The notes: generated by a model from the letters alone, not told the origin. DNA of 22,280 bases from an uncultured Lachnospiraceae bacterium (GCA_910586275.1 CAJUIM010000057.1:1-22280), one strand, 5' to 3'. Shown: positions 1 to 7,312, counted from the stretch's first letter. A program made the numbers and translations.

Positions 1-83
1 AAAATCCCTCCCGTGCGTCCGCCTCTCAACACAACATTCAGGCTGAACTGTTACACATTTCGCCACATTATTTAATAAATGTA

Positions 84-115
84 TTGCCTTTTTTATATTT
101 TTCCAGTATTATAAT
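84..115 (+). promoter_or_regulatory. Candidate vegetative promoter of nfnAB
   Basis: A -35-like TTGCCT (84-89) is followed 17 bases later by TATTAT (107-112), which runs into an overlapping TATAAT (110-115). This is the only good sigma-A-like pair before nfnA. It would start transcription near 120 and leave a leader of about 140 bases. The region is AT-rich compared with its surroundings, which fits a promoter. The -35 matches the consensus at only 4 or 5 positions, so this is a prediction. Confidence 0.5.
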
Positions 116-121
116 GTATGA

Positions 122-261
122 TTTTCATGCAGGAAATCCCCATGCTCCATGCCGGCTTATGCATTGCCGGCTTGGCGGGGGCCTGACTGGATGAAATTGC
201 AGAGTGAACAGTGACGCTTTGGGAACTTTCATGACGGTTCGGAAGCAGCAGGAGGGATAAG
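122..261 (+). promoter_or_regulatory. Long, potentially structured 5' leader of nfnA
   Basis: About 140 non-coding bases lie between the predicted promoter and nfnA. GCCGGC occurs at 151-156 and again at 166-171 and can fold into a 6-bp stem with a 9-base loop. CCCC at 138-141 can pair with the G-run at 177-181 to enclose it. A weaker pairing (GCTT with AAGC, inner AAC with GTT) may form just before the ribosome site AGGAGG (251-256). I do not recognise a known riboswitch class. The leader may be regulatory or just an untranslated region. Confidence 0.25.
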
Positions 262-1140
262 ATGTATAAGATTTTAGAGACAAGAGAACTGACGACCAAT
301 ATTTACCTTATGGTAGTGGAAGCAAGACGGGTTGCCAAAAGATGTCAGCCGGGGCAGTTTATCATTGTCAGAATGGACGGAGAGGGGGAAAGAATCCCGC
401 TTACGATTTGTGACTATGACAGAGAACAGGGAACCGTTACCATTGTATTTCAGACGGTAGGAGCCGAGACGGCAAAGATGGCAGGACTGAAAGCAGGCGA
501 CAGTTTTCATGATTTTGTAGGGCCGCTTGGCTGTCCTTCGGAATTTGTCAGTGAGCCGGAAGAAGAACTGGGAAAGAAAAAAATTCTGTTTGTGGCAGGA
601 GGCGTAGGTACGGCGCCGGTTTACCCGCAGGCGAAATGGCTGAAGGAAAGAGGAATAGAGGCAGATGTCATCGTGGGTGCCAAAACAAAAGATTTACTTA
701 TATTGGAAAAGGAAATGGAGGCAGTGGCCGGCAATCTGTATGTGACAACGGACGACGGCTCTTACGGAAGATGCGGCATGGTGACGCAGACAATCAAAGA
801 CCTTGTGGAAGAGGGGAAGCAGTATGATGTCTGCGTGGCGATCGGGCCTATGATTATGATGAAGTTTGTCTGCAAGATGACGGAAGAACTGAACATACCG
901 ACTGTGGTAAGCCTGAACCCGATTATGGTGGACGGCACTGGAATGTGCGGCGCATGCCGTGTGACGGTAGGCGGAGAAGTGAAATTTGCCTGTGTGGACG
1001 GGCCGGAATTTGACGGGCACAAGGTAGATTTTGATCAGGCGATGAAACGTCAGCAGATGTATAAGACGGCGGAGGGCAGGGCTGTCCTGAAGCAGCAGGA
1101 GGGCGACACGCATCATGGCGGCTGCGGCCAGTGCAGCTAA
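262..1140 (+). CDS. nfnA: Sulfide/dihydroorotate dehydrogenase-like FAD/NAD-binding protein, NfnA-type subunit
   Basis: This is the small subunit of an NADH-dependent reduced ferredoxin:NADP+ oxidoreductase (292 aa, normal length). The N-terminal half is a ferredoxin-reductase-like FAD domain with the flavin motif ERIPLT (about 47-52). The middle is an NAD-binding domain with FVAGGVGTAPVYPQ. The C-terminal part has D224, C229, C232 and C244 in a D-x4-C-x2-C-x11-C pattern, which fits the Asp/Cys3-ligated [2Fe-2S] cluster known in Nfn small subunits. Such enzymes couple NADH and reduced ferredoxin to NADP+ reduction by electron bifurcation in the cytoplasm. The start follows AGGAGG with good spacing. 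The partner subunit lies 75 bases downstream. The protein ends in an unusual tail, HHGGCGQCS, with two further cysteines. An isolated frame could be called a PyrK-like electron-transfer subunit, but the neighbour makes Nfn more likely. Confidence 0.88.
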   Translation: MYKILETRELTTNIYLMVVEARRVAKRCQPGQFIIVRMDGEGERIPLTICDYDREQGTVTIVFQTVGAETAKMAGLKAGDSFHDFVGPLGCPSEFVSEPEEELGKKKILFVAGGVGTAPVYPQAKWLKERGIEADVIVGAKTKDLLILEKEMEAVAGNLYVTTDDGSYGRCGMVTQTIKDLVEEGKQYDVCVAIGPMIMMKFVCKMTEELNIPTVVSLNPIMVDGTGMCGACRVTVGGEVKFACVDGPEFDGHKVDFDQAMKRQQMYKTAEGRAVLKQQEGDTHHGGCGQCS

Positions 1141-1215
1141 AGGCAGGCTTTGGGCGGAAGCAGGGTTGACAGATGGATGTCCGTAAGGGCATTGGAACGG
1201 AGGATATGAGATAGT

Positions 1216-2601
1216 ATGGATGTATTGAAGAAAGTGCCTGTAAGGGAACAGGAGGCAAAGGTGCGTGCTGCCAATTTTGAGGAAGTATGCCTTGGATATA
1301 ATAAGGAAGAAGCGATGGAGGAAGCTGCCAGATGCATTAACTGTAAGAATGCGCAATGTGTGAAAGGCTGTCCGGTTGCCATCAATATCCCCGGCTTTAT
1401 CGAGAAGGTGAAGGACGGGGATGTGAAAGCCGCATATGAGGTAATCAGCGAGGCCAGCGCACTGCCGGCAGTATGCGGCCGTGTCTGTCCGCAGGAGAGC
1501 CAGTGCGAAGGGAAATGCATCCGCGGAATAAAAGGCGAGCCGGTTTCCATCGGCAAGCTGGAACGTTTTGTGGCTGACTGGGCCAGAGAGAACGGAATCA
1601 GGCCGGCAGGGGCAAAGGAGAAGAATGGAAAGAAAGTGGCCGTCATCGGTTCCGGCCCGGCCGGCCTGACCTGTGCCGGGGATTTGGCAAAGATGGGTTA
1701 TGAGGTGACGGTTTTTGAAGCCCTTCATGAGCCGGGCGGAGTGCTTGTTTACGGAATTCCGGAGTTCCGTCTTCCGAAAGAGGCAGTGGTGGCGAAAGAG
1801 ATTGAAAATGTGGAATCTTTGGGCGTGAAGATTGAAACCAATGTGGTAGTAGGGAAGTCGGTGACGATTGACGAACTGCTGGAAGAAGAGGGATTTGACG
1901 CGGTCTTTATCGGATCGGGAGCCGGGCTGCCTAAGTTTATGGGTATTCCGGGGGAACAGGCCAACGGAGTGTTCTCCGCCAATGAATATCTTACCAGAAG
2001 CAACTTGATGAAGGCTTTTGACGAAAACTCAAACACACCCATTATGCGTGGCAAGAAAGTGGCTGTCGTAGGCGGCGGAAACGTGGCAATGGATGCGGCA
2101 AGGACTGCTTTGCGCTTGGGAGCGGAAGTGCATATCGTGTATCGGCGCAGCGAGGAGGAACTTCCGGCAAGGGTGGAAGAGGTACATCATGCGAAAGAGG
2201 AAGGGATTATCTTTGACTTGCTGACCAATCCGGTGGAAATCCTGACGGATGAAAACGGTTGGGTAAGCGGTATGAAATGTGTGAGGATGGAATTGGGTGA
2301 GCCGGACGAATCGGGAAGAAGAAGGCCGGTAGTAAAGCCGGATTCCGAGTTTGTCATTGAGGCGGATACGGTCATCATGTCTTTGGGAACATCCCCCAAT
2401 CCGTTGATTTCTTCCACTACGGAAGGGCTTGAAACGAATAAGTGGAAATGCATCGTGGCGGATGAAGAGTTTGGGAAGACGACGAAGGAAGGAGTCTATG
2501 CCGGCGGCGATGCAGTAACAGGGGCGGCAACGGTCATCCTTGCCATGGGAGCAGGGAAAGCAGGGGCCAAGGGAATTGATGAGTATCTGAGGAATAAATA
2601 A
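1216..2601 (+). CDS. nfnB: NADPH-dependent glutamate synthase small-chain-like protein, NfnB-type subunit
   Basis: This is the large Nfn subunit, often annotated gltA or glutamate synthase small chain (461 aa, typical). The N-terminal helical domain carries eight cysteines, C40, C43, C48, C52, C87, C91, C97 and C101, which fit two [4Fe-4S] clusters. A first Rossmann motif, GSGPAG (145-150), binds FAD. A second, GGGNVAMDAA (from 286), binds NADP(H). The C-terminal motif YAGGDAVTGAATVILAMGAG closes the FAD site. No glutamate synthase large subunit is nearby, and an NfnA-type gene lies directly upstream. I therefore infer a bifurcating transhydrogenase that balances NADH, NADPH and ferredoxin pools in an anaerobe, rather than a GltD subunit. 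A GGAGG-like site about 11 bases upstream supports the start. Confidence 0.88.
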   Translation: MDVLKKVPVREQEAKVRAANFEEVCLGYNKEEAMEEAARCINCKNAQCVKGCPVAINIPGFIEKVKDGDVKAAYEVISEASALPAVCGRVCPQESQCEGKCIRGIKGEPVSIGKLERFVADWARENGIRPAGAKEKNGKKVAVIGSGPAGLTCAGDLAKMGYEVTVFEALHEPGGVLVYGIPEFRLPKEAVVAKEIENVESLGVKIETNVVVGKSVTIDELLEEEGFDAVFIGSGAGLPKFMGIPGEQANGVFSANEYLTRSNLMKAFDENSNTPIMRGKKVAVVGGGNVAMDAARTALRLGAEVHIVYRRSEEELPARVEEVHHAKEEGIIFDLLTNPVEILTDENGWVSGMKCVRMELGEPDESGRRRPVVKPDSEFVIEADTVIMSLGTSPNPLISSTTEGLETNKWKCIVADEEFGKTTKEGVYAGGDAVTGAATVILAMGAGKAGAKGIDEYLRNK

Positions 2602-2718
2602 ATGGTTCCGGGATGATATTTAAGGCATGTCTGAAAAATGCCGGAGAGAATCCAACGTGCCGGAGAATCTTGCAATACAAAACTTGACAGGAAATGTATG
2701 CTGTTAAAAGCCATATCA

Positions 2719-2748
2719 CTAAGCTGAGCAGCCGGCTGCTCAGCTTAG
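2719..2748. repeat. Perfect 30-bp palindrome
   Basis: The left arm CTAAGCTGAGCAGCC is followed without spacer by its exact reverse complement, so the whole 30 bp are self-complementary. As RNA it would give about 13 paired bases with a CCGG loop. It lies 118 bases after the nfnB stop and is not followed by a T-tract, so alone it is not a standard intrinsic terminator. It could be an RNA-stabilising or processing hairpin, a dimeric protein's binding site, or part of a mobile repeat. Confidence 0.8.
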
Positions 2749-2789
2749 CGGAATTGCGTAAAAGCAGCGTTTTTCCTACGGAATGAAGA

Positions 2790-2826
2790 TACAGATTTTT
2801 CCCACGGGAATAAATCTGTATTTTTA
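2790..2826 (+). terminator. Rho-independent terminator downstream of nfnAB
   Basis: ATACAGATTT (2790-2799) pairs perfectly with AAATCTGTAT (2813-2822). An inner TTCC/GGAA pairing extends the stem, and a run of five T (2822-2826) follows. This is a good intrinsic terminator for + strand transcription and most likely ends the nfnAB transcript. The AT-rich outer stem could also work in the other direction, but no gene there needs it. Confidence 0.75.
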
Positions 2827-2834
2827 ATTCATGA

Positions 2835-2869
2835 CAATAGAAGACTCGCGAAGCGCGGCATCTATTGTT
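2835..2869. repeat. Stem-loop with CGCG core
   Basis: ACAATAGA (2835-2842) is the exact complement of TCTATTGT (2862-2869). Inside, CGCG-AAG-CGCG can form a second short stem. There is no T-tract after it. Fragments of the left arm recur in the window, CATGACAATA at 4831-4840 and GACAATAGAAG at 5033-5043, so it may be a dispersed intergenic element. Confidence 0.5.
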
Positions 2870-2946
2870 GGCGGCCGGCAGATTAAGGAAAAGACGGCAT
2901 TAAGTTAAGCAACGGTGACTATTAAGAAACTATTAATAAAGTCTGC

Positions 2947-2976
2947 TTCTTATTTTCACTTTTTATATGGTATAAT
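2947..2976 (+). promoter_or_regulatory. Candidate extended -10 promoter of the MORN gene
   Basis: TGGTATAAT (2968-2976) contains a perfect -10 hexamer with an upstream TGn extension. The best -35 is weak (TTCTTA, 2947-2952, spacing 18), which is usual for extended -10 promoters. Transcription would start near 2983 and leave a leader of about 120 bases before the ribosome site at 3094-3099. Confidence 0.55.
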
Positions 2977-3100
2977 CATTGGAGCAATGGATGCCGGAGC
3001 ATGTTTCTGCAGCCGCATCCGGGCAGGGAAGAAGTGTATAGGAAATGTTGCTGTATAAATCCGTGGCCGGCGGCATGGACTTACGGACAGAGAAAGGAGT

Positions 3101-4249
3101 ATGGTCGTTGTTATGAAAGATGATAATAAAAAAGCGAAATTAATGACAATAGGCATTGCCTTAGTTTTGATTTTGATAGTCTGCGGAATCAGTGTGATTG
3201 TCCATTCTGTCAGGAAAGGGGATAAAGTGGATTCCAACAGCAAACTACAGTCGGATATTGTGGACTATGCCAGCAACGGGCAGGAGGGAGACGTTGTGGC
3301 AGAGGTGATAAAGGAGCCGGAAGAAGCGGAGGATCCGGAAGGGACAGCCGAGCCGGAAGGGCAGAAAGAGGATGGCCTGCAGGACGGCAAAGAGGAGGAG
3401 AAACAGCCTGCGGAGGCAGAGCAGCCGCCCGTACCGGCGCAAGAGCCTGCGGTAGTAGTGGAAGATACGCAGGTGCAGGCACCGGAGTCCATCATGGAGG
3501 AAGAGGCGAAAAAAGCGGAAAGTCAGCAGACCACGGCAAAATGGCAGAAAGAAGTAAGTGAAAACCTGCTCACTGTGGAAGTGGATCTTCCCAGGCAGAT
3601 GTCGGAAATGAAAGGTTATTGGGAGGCGGGCAATATGAAGGCTGTGGAAGATTTGGCCTATCTGCCAAGATACCGTGCGGCATCCGAGAAATTGTCAGGG
3701 ACTACGAAATATTATTATTTCGGCGATACGGACGACCGGAACAGACCTAACGGAAAAGGGCTTGCCATGTATACGGATAATCAGTATTATTATGGCGAGT
3801 GGAAAGACGGCGTGAGAAGCGGAGCCGGCATGTGGGTTAAATTCTATGTATATGACCAAAACGCAAAAGCTAAGGACAGCTTGTATCTTCAGCATAGTTA
3901 TTCCGGAACTTGGGCCAATGACCTTCCTAATGGAGAAGGGGCAGAGCACTATGATTTCATTGATGAGAATCTGGAGGACGGAGTAGGATATAACCGGAAT
4001 TATATCGGCAACTTTAAGAACGGGCTTTATCATGGGGATATTTATATAACGAACTATTATAAAGGCGGCAATACGAAAGAGTGGAACGGTACAGCTTCCG
4101 ACGGAGTATGGAAGGCTCTTGGGAATAAAGACAAGGAAGGAAGATACCCGATTATTACGGAAGTGACCAATCCGGAGAATTATCAGTGGATGAAGAGCAC
4201 GGAGAATAAAAACCATGGCGTGGAAGGACTGATATCTGCGGCGAAGTAG
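3101..4249 (+). CDS. Membrane-anchored MORN-repeat protein
   Basis: Residues about 14-34 (LMTIGIALVLILIVCGISVI) form one membrane segment after a short lysine-rich N-terminus, so the rest is probably outside the cell. Residues about 45-145 are a Glu/Pro/Ala-rich acidic linker that is likely unstructured. The C-terminal half has MORN-type units such as RPNGKGLAMY...YYYGEWKDGVRSGAGMW, YSGTWANDLPNGEG and YIGNFKNGLYHGD. MORN units form beta-hairpin scaffolds, and in Firmicutes their function is mostly unknown. AAGGAG (3094-3099) lies only 1 base before the ATG at 3101 and 13 before an in-frame ATG at 3113, so the start is uncertain by four codons. It has its own promoter, and rlmH follows 43 bases later. 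The protein is not a recognisable enzyme, and a surface or cell-wall role is only inference. Confidence 0.8.
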   Translation: MVVVMKDDNKKAKLMTIGIALVLILIVCGISVIVHSVRKGDKVDSNSKLQSDIVDYASNGQEGDVVAEVIKEPEEAEDPEGTAEPEGQKEDGLQDGKEEEKQPAEAEQPPVPAQEPAVVVEDTQVQAPESIMEEEAKKAESQQTTAKWQKEVSENLLTVEVDLPRQMSEMKGYWEAGNMKAVEDLAYLPRYRAASEKLSGTTKYYYFGDTDDRNRPNGKGLAMYTDNQYYYGEWKDGVRSGAGMWVKFYVYDQNAKAKDSLYLQHSYSGTWANDLPNGEGAEHYDFIDENLEDGVGYNRNYIGNFKNGLYHGDIYITNYYKGGNTKEWNGTASDGVWKALGNKDKEGRYPIITEVTNPENYQWMKSTENKNHGVEGLISAAK

Positions 4250-4292
4250 GATATAAGGATATTCCCACATGCACTGAAATAAAGGCGGGCAA

Positions 4293-4772
4293 ATGAGGAT
4301 AACTATTATAGCGGTAGGGAAAATAAAGGAAAAGCATTACAGGGAAGCGGTAGCGGAATATGGGAAACGCCTTGGCAAATACTGCCGTCTGGAAGTGACT
4401 GAAGTGGAGGACGAGAAAACGCCGGACGGTGCCGCTGCGGCTTTGGAAGAGCAGATTAAGGAAAAAGAGGCGGAGCGGATACTTCGGCATGTGAAGGCAG
4501 AAGCTTATGTGATTGCATTGGAAATACAGGGAAAGAAGATGGATTCGGAGGCCTTTGCCAACCATTTGGAAAATTTGGCGGTTTATGGGAAGAGTCATAT
4601 TCAGTTTATTATCGGCGGTTCTCTTGGGCTGCATAAGTCTGTTTCCAAGCGTGCGGACGAACTGCTCAGCTTTTCGGACATGACATTTCCGCACCAGCTG
4701 ATGCGGGTGATATTGGCGGAACAGATTTATAGGGCATACCGGATTATGAATGGGCAGCCGTACCATAAGTAA
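4293..4772 (+). CDS. rlmH: 23S rRNA (pseudouridine1915-N3)-methyltransferase RlmH
   Basis: This is a small SPOUT methyltransferase of 159 aa, the usual size. It uses S-adenosylmethionine to methylate the pseudouridine at position 1915 (E. coli numbering) of 23S rRNA in assembled ribosomes. The protein begins MRITIIAVGKIKEKHYREA and has the glycine-rich SAM-binding turn IGGSLGL (107-113). It ends with the family signature FSDMTFPHQLMRVILAEQIYRAYRI...PYHK. The trefoil-knot region is complete. It follows the MORN gene by 43 bases and is probably cotranscribed with it. A hairpin lies 18 bases after its stop. Identification is secure. Confidence 0.97.
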   Translation: MRITIIAVGKIKEKHYREAVAEYGKRLGKYCRLEVTEVEDEKTPDGAAAALEEQIKEKEAERILRHVKAEAYVIALEIQGKKMDSEAFANHLENLAVYGKSHIQFIIGGSLGLHKSVSKRADELLSFSDMTFPHQLMRVILAEQIYRAYRIMNGQPYHK

Positions 4773-4790
4773 AGACGTAAGATGTATTTT

Positions 4791-4824
4791 ACCCCCATGG
4801 GAGTGTGTGCTTTCATGGGGGTTT
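4791..4824 (+). terminator. Hairpin after rlmH, probable weak terminator
   Basis: ACCCCCATG (4791-4799) and CATGGGGGT (4814-4822) form a perfect 9-bp GC-rich stem with a 14-base loop. Only three T follow, so termination may be partial. Its position 18 bases after the rlmH stop and before the next promoter fits a transcript end. Confidence 0.6.
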
Positions 4825-4969
4825 GCTGTGCATGACAATAAAGTTCTTACAACGTAGGTTTTTCTTGCAGAGTCTGTGTGGAACTGGGTGGGGCAGTGGG
4901 GGTTTGAGATTGGATGCAACGCAGGCATAAAACCGAAAGCTGATTTCCGTACAGACGGTTCCGTGCGTA

Positions 4970-4998
4970 TTGTAATCAGCCGGAAAATTTTGTAAAAT
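4970..4998 (+). promoter_or_regulatory. Candidate promoter of the Sel1-repeat gene
   Basis: TTGTAA (4970-4975) and TAAAAT (4993-4998) are spaced by 17 bases, 62 bases before the start codon. Each matches the sigma-A consensus at 4 or 5 of 6 positions. A stem GCTGATT (4939-4945) with AATCAGC (4974-4980) overlaps the -35 and could be an operator or only a chance inverted repeat. Confidence 0.45.
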
Positions 4999-5060
4999 AA
5001 AAGCAGGGAAGTCTGTGAAATCTCTTCTCTAAGACAATAGAAGGAAAGAGAGAAAAAACA

Positions 5061-7274
5061 ATGGATAAAAACGGTGTATTGTCTGATAATAGCGCAGGCA
5101 GCAGCAAAAGATTCAACAGAGAGAGCGTTCTGGACGACGGCTTTTGTCTGGAAGAATGCCGTGCGGCGGCGGAGGCCGGAGATGCCGGTGCGCAGGGGGT
5201 GTTAGGTGATTGTTATCAGTATGGCTGGTATGTGGAAAAGGATTATGCCACAGCCGTTGCATGGTATGAAAAAGCTTCGGCACAGGGAAATGCCGAAGCG
5301 CAGCGCAGTTTGGGCTGGTGCTGGAGCCAGGGAAACGGCGTGGGGCCAAGTGATGAGAAAGCGGTATATTGGTATACGAAAGCAGCGGAAGGCGGCGATG
5401 CGGATGCGCAGCATAACTTGGGAGTCTGTTATGATTACGGGAACGGCGTGGAACAGGATCGCGCCAAGGCTCTGATATGGTATAGGAAAGCGGCGCAGCA
5501 GGGCCATGAATGGTCCCAGTTCAATCTTGGGGTTTTCTATGAACGCGGATATGGCGGCTTGGAGCAGGATTTTGCGAAAGCGGCGGAATGGTATGCCAAA
5601 TCTGCCGAACAGGGTTTTTCGGACGCGCAGCTGAATTTAGGGAATTGTTACTGCAAAGGATTGGGTGTTTCGCAGGATTTTGACAAAGCAATACAGCTGT
5701 TTCAGGAGGCTGCCGAACAGGGAAATCTTTTGGCGCTGACTCAGCTGGGGGCATGTTATGAAGACGGCAAAGGAGTGAAGCAGGATTACGGAAAGGCACT
5801 TGAATTTTATAGGGCGGCGGCGCAAAAAGGCAATGCCGTTGCCCAATATGATCTGGCCTCCTGCTATTATCACGGAAAAGGTGTGGAGCAGGATTATGGC
5901 AGGGCGTTTACATGGTATGAAAAGGCGGCGGAACAAGGCGTGACATTTGCCTATTATCAATTGGGGATCTGTTATGAAAACGGAAACGGTGTGGGGAGGG
6001 ATGAACGCAAAGCGGCAGAATGGTATGAAAAAGCAGCCCTTCAGGGAGATGCCGATGCCGAGTATGCCATAGGCTTATGCTATGACGAAGGTGCGGGCGT
6101 GAAACAGGACAGCGCCAAAGCCGTTATGTGGTACAAGAAAGCAGCCCTTCAGGGACATGCATATGCACAACGTAACTTGGCATGCTGTTATAAGGACGGG
6201 GATGGCGTGAGTCAGAATTATGGCAAGGCAGCCAAATGGTATCGGAAGGCAGCCGAGCAGGGAGATGCCTGCGCACAGAATGATCTTGGCTGGTGTTATG
6301 AAAAGGGGAAGGGAGTGGAGCAGAACAGTTCATTGGCTCAGGAGTGGTGCAGAAAGGCAGCGGAACAGGGAGAGACGCGGGCACAGCTGAACCTTGCCAT
6401 TTATTACGAGAAAGGAATAGGAGTACAGAAGAGTCTCATGCGGGCGTTTATGTGGTATAAGAAAGCAGCCCTGCAAGGGGATGCAGACGCTAAGTACTAT
6501 CTGGCATGCTGCTATAGGGACGGAGCCGGCACGGATCAGGATTTGGCCGAGGCTTTTGAATGGTTCCAAGGGGCAGCCCAACAGAATCATGGCATGGCAC
6601 AATACCAAGTTGCTCTTTTTTATCATTTTGGAAAAGGGGTGGAGCAGGATTATGAAGAGGCAGTGAAATGGTATATAAAAGCCGCCCGGCAGGGATATGC
6701 GGATGCCCAGTACAATCTGGCCTGCTGTTATAAGAAAGGGGAAGGCGTGAGCCAGGATTACGGCAAGGCCATAGAGTGGTTTTGGAAAGCGGCAGAGCAG
6801 GGATATGCGGATGCTCAGTATAATCTCGGCTTCATCTATAAAAACGGTGAGGGTGTGGAACAGGACAGCGTGCAGGCGGCCAAATGGTACCGGAAAGCGG
6901 CAGAGCAGGGACATGCGGATGCCCAGAACAGTCTTGGCTTTCTCTATAAAAAAGGGGACGGTGTGGAACAGGACAGCACCCAGGCGGCCCAATGGTACGA
7001 GAAGGCTGCCAGACAAGGACATATGCAGGGACAGCTTAATTTGGGCATTTGCTATATCACAGGAATCGGTATGGAACAGGACGACGAGCAGGCGGCTGTC
7101 TGGTTTGCCCAAGCAGCGAAACAAGGATCCGATACTGCCCAGTATAATCTGGGATTATGTTACGAAACCGGCAGAGGAGTGGAACAGGACGTAGAGGAAG
7201 CGTTGGAATGGTATGAGATGGCAGCCGAACAGGGGAACAGGAAAGCACAGGCTGCTTTGGAGAGATATGAATGA
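5061..7274 (+). CDS. Large Sel1-like (SLR/TPR-like) repeat protein
   Basis: The protein has 737 residues. After a leader of about 34 residues it consists of 19 Sel1 units of 36-37 residues plus a half unit. The consensus is AAEQGxAxAQYNLGxCYxxGxGVEQDxxKAxxWYxK. Sel1 repeats form alpha-helical solenoids that hold protein complexes together. There is no signal peptide, membrane segment or catalytic domain, so it is probably a cytoplasmic scaffold. Fourteen of the 19 units have Cys at the position before the Tyr of LGxCY. Units 15-17 are very similar at the DNA level, which suggests recent duplication. The ribosome site GGAAAGAGAG is loosely spaced. A small unknown gene follows 38 bases downstream. 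The binding partner cannot be told from sequence. Confidence 0.93.
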   Translation: MDKNGVLSDNSAGSSKRFNRESVLDDGFCLEECRAAAEAGDAGAQGVLGDCYQYGWYVEKDYATAVAWYEKASAQGNAEAQRSLGWCWSQGNGVGPSDEKAVYWYTKAAEGGDADAQHNLGVCYDYGNGVEQDRAKALIWYRKAAQQGHEWSQFNLGVFYERGYGGLEQDFAKAAEWYAKSAEQGFSDAQLNLGNCYCKGLGVSQDFDKAIQLFQEAAEQGNLLALTQLGACYEDGKGVKQDYGKALEFYRAAAQKGNAVAQYDLASCYYHGKGVEQDYGRAFTWYEKAAEQGVTFAYYQLGICYENGNGVGRDERKAAEWYEKAALQGDADAEYAIGLCYDEGAGVKQDSAKAVMWYKKAALQGHAYAQRNLACCYKDGDGVSQNYGKAAKWYRKAAEQGDACAQNDLGWCYEKGKGVEQNSSLAQEWCRKAAEQGETRAQLNLAIYYEKGIGVQKSLMRAFMWYKKAALQGDADAKYYLACCYRDGAGTDQDLAEAFEWFQGAAQQNHGMAQYQVALFYHFGKGVEQDYEEAVKWYIKAARQGYADAQYNLACCYKKGEGVSQDYGKAIEWFWKAAEQGYADAQYNLGFIYKNGEGVEQDSVQAAKWYRKAAEQGHADAQNSLGFLYKKGDGVEQDSTQAAQWYEKAARQGHMQGQLNLGICYITGIGMEQDDEQAAVWFAQAAKQGSDTAQYNLGLCYETGRGVEQDVEEALEWYEMAAEQGNRKAQAALERYE

Positions 7275-7312
7275 GGGCATATCCGAAAAAAGTCCGCAAG
7301 GGGTGATGAACG

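Larger units (their letters stand above)
2602..3100. other. Gene-free region with clustered inverted repeats
   Basis: This 499-bp stretch holds no credible reading frame. From left to right it holds a perfect 30-bp palindrome, an intrinsic terminator hairpin, another 8-bp stem-loop, and an extended -10 promoter, each listed separately. A leader of about 120 bases precedes the MORN gene. The concentration of symmetric structures is higher than in any other gap of the window. Confidence 0.7.

Noticed and set aside
47..213. Imperfect inverted repeat ACTGTTACAC (47-56) and GTGAACAGT (205-213) around the nfnA promoter
   Set aside because: The arms differ by an inserted base and are nearly 150 bases apart, which is too weak to claim an operator or RNA stem.
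694..1728. 344-codon open frame on the minus strand across nfnA and nfnB
   Set aside because: It lies opposite two strongly supported genes, spans their junction, has no family features, and is rich in His, Pro and Leu as expected from the antisense of GC-rich codons.
2638..2727. 29-codon open frame in the gap after nfnB
   Set aside because: It has no ribosome site and no recognisable features, and it ends inside the palindrome.
4782..4835. 17-codon open frame over the rlmH terminator hairpin
   Set aside because: The hairpin explains the sequence, and there is no ribosome site.
5206..5475. Alternative frames inside the Sel1 gene (also 6481-6666 and 6805-7194)
   Set aside because: They come from the repeated codon pattern of the Sel1 units and have no ribosome sites.
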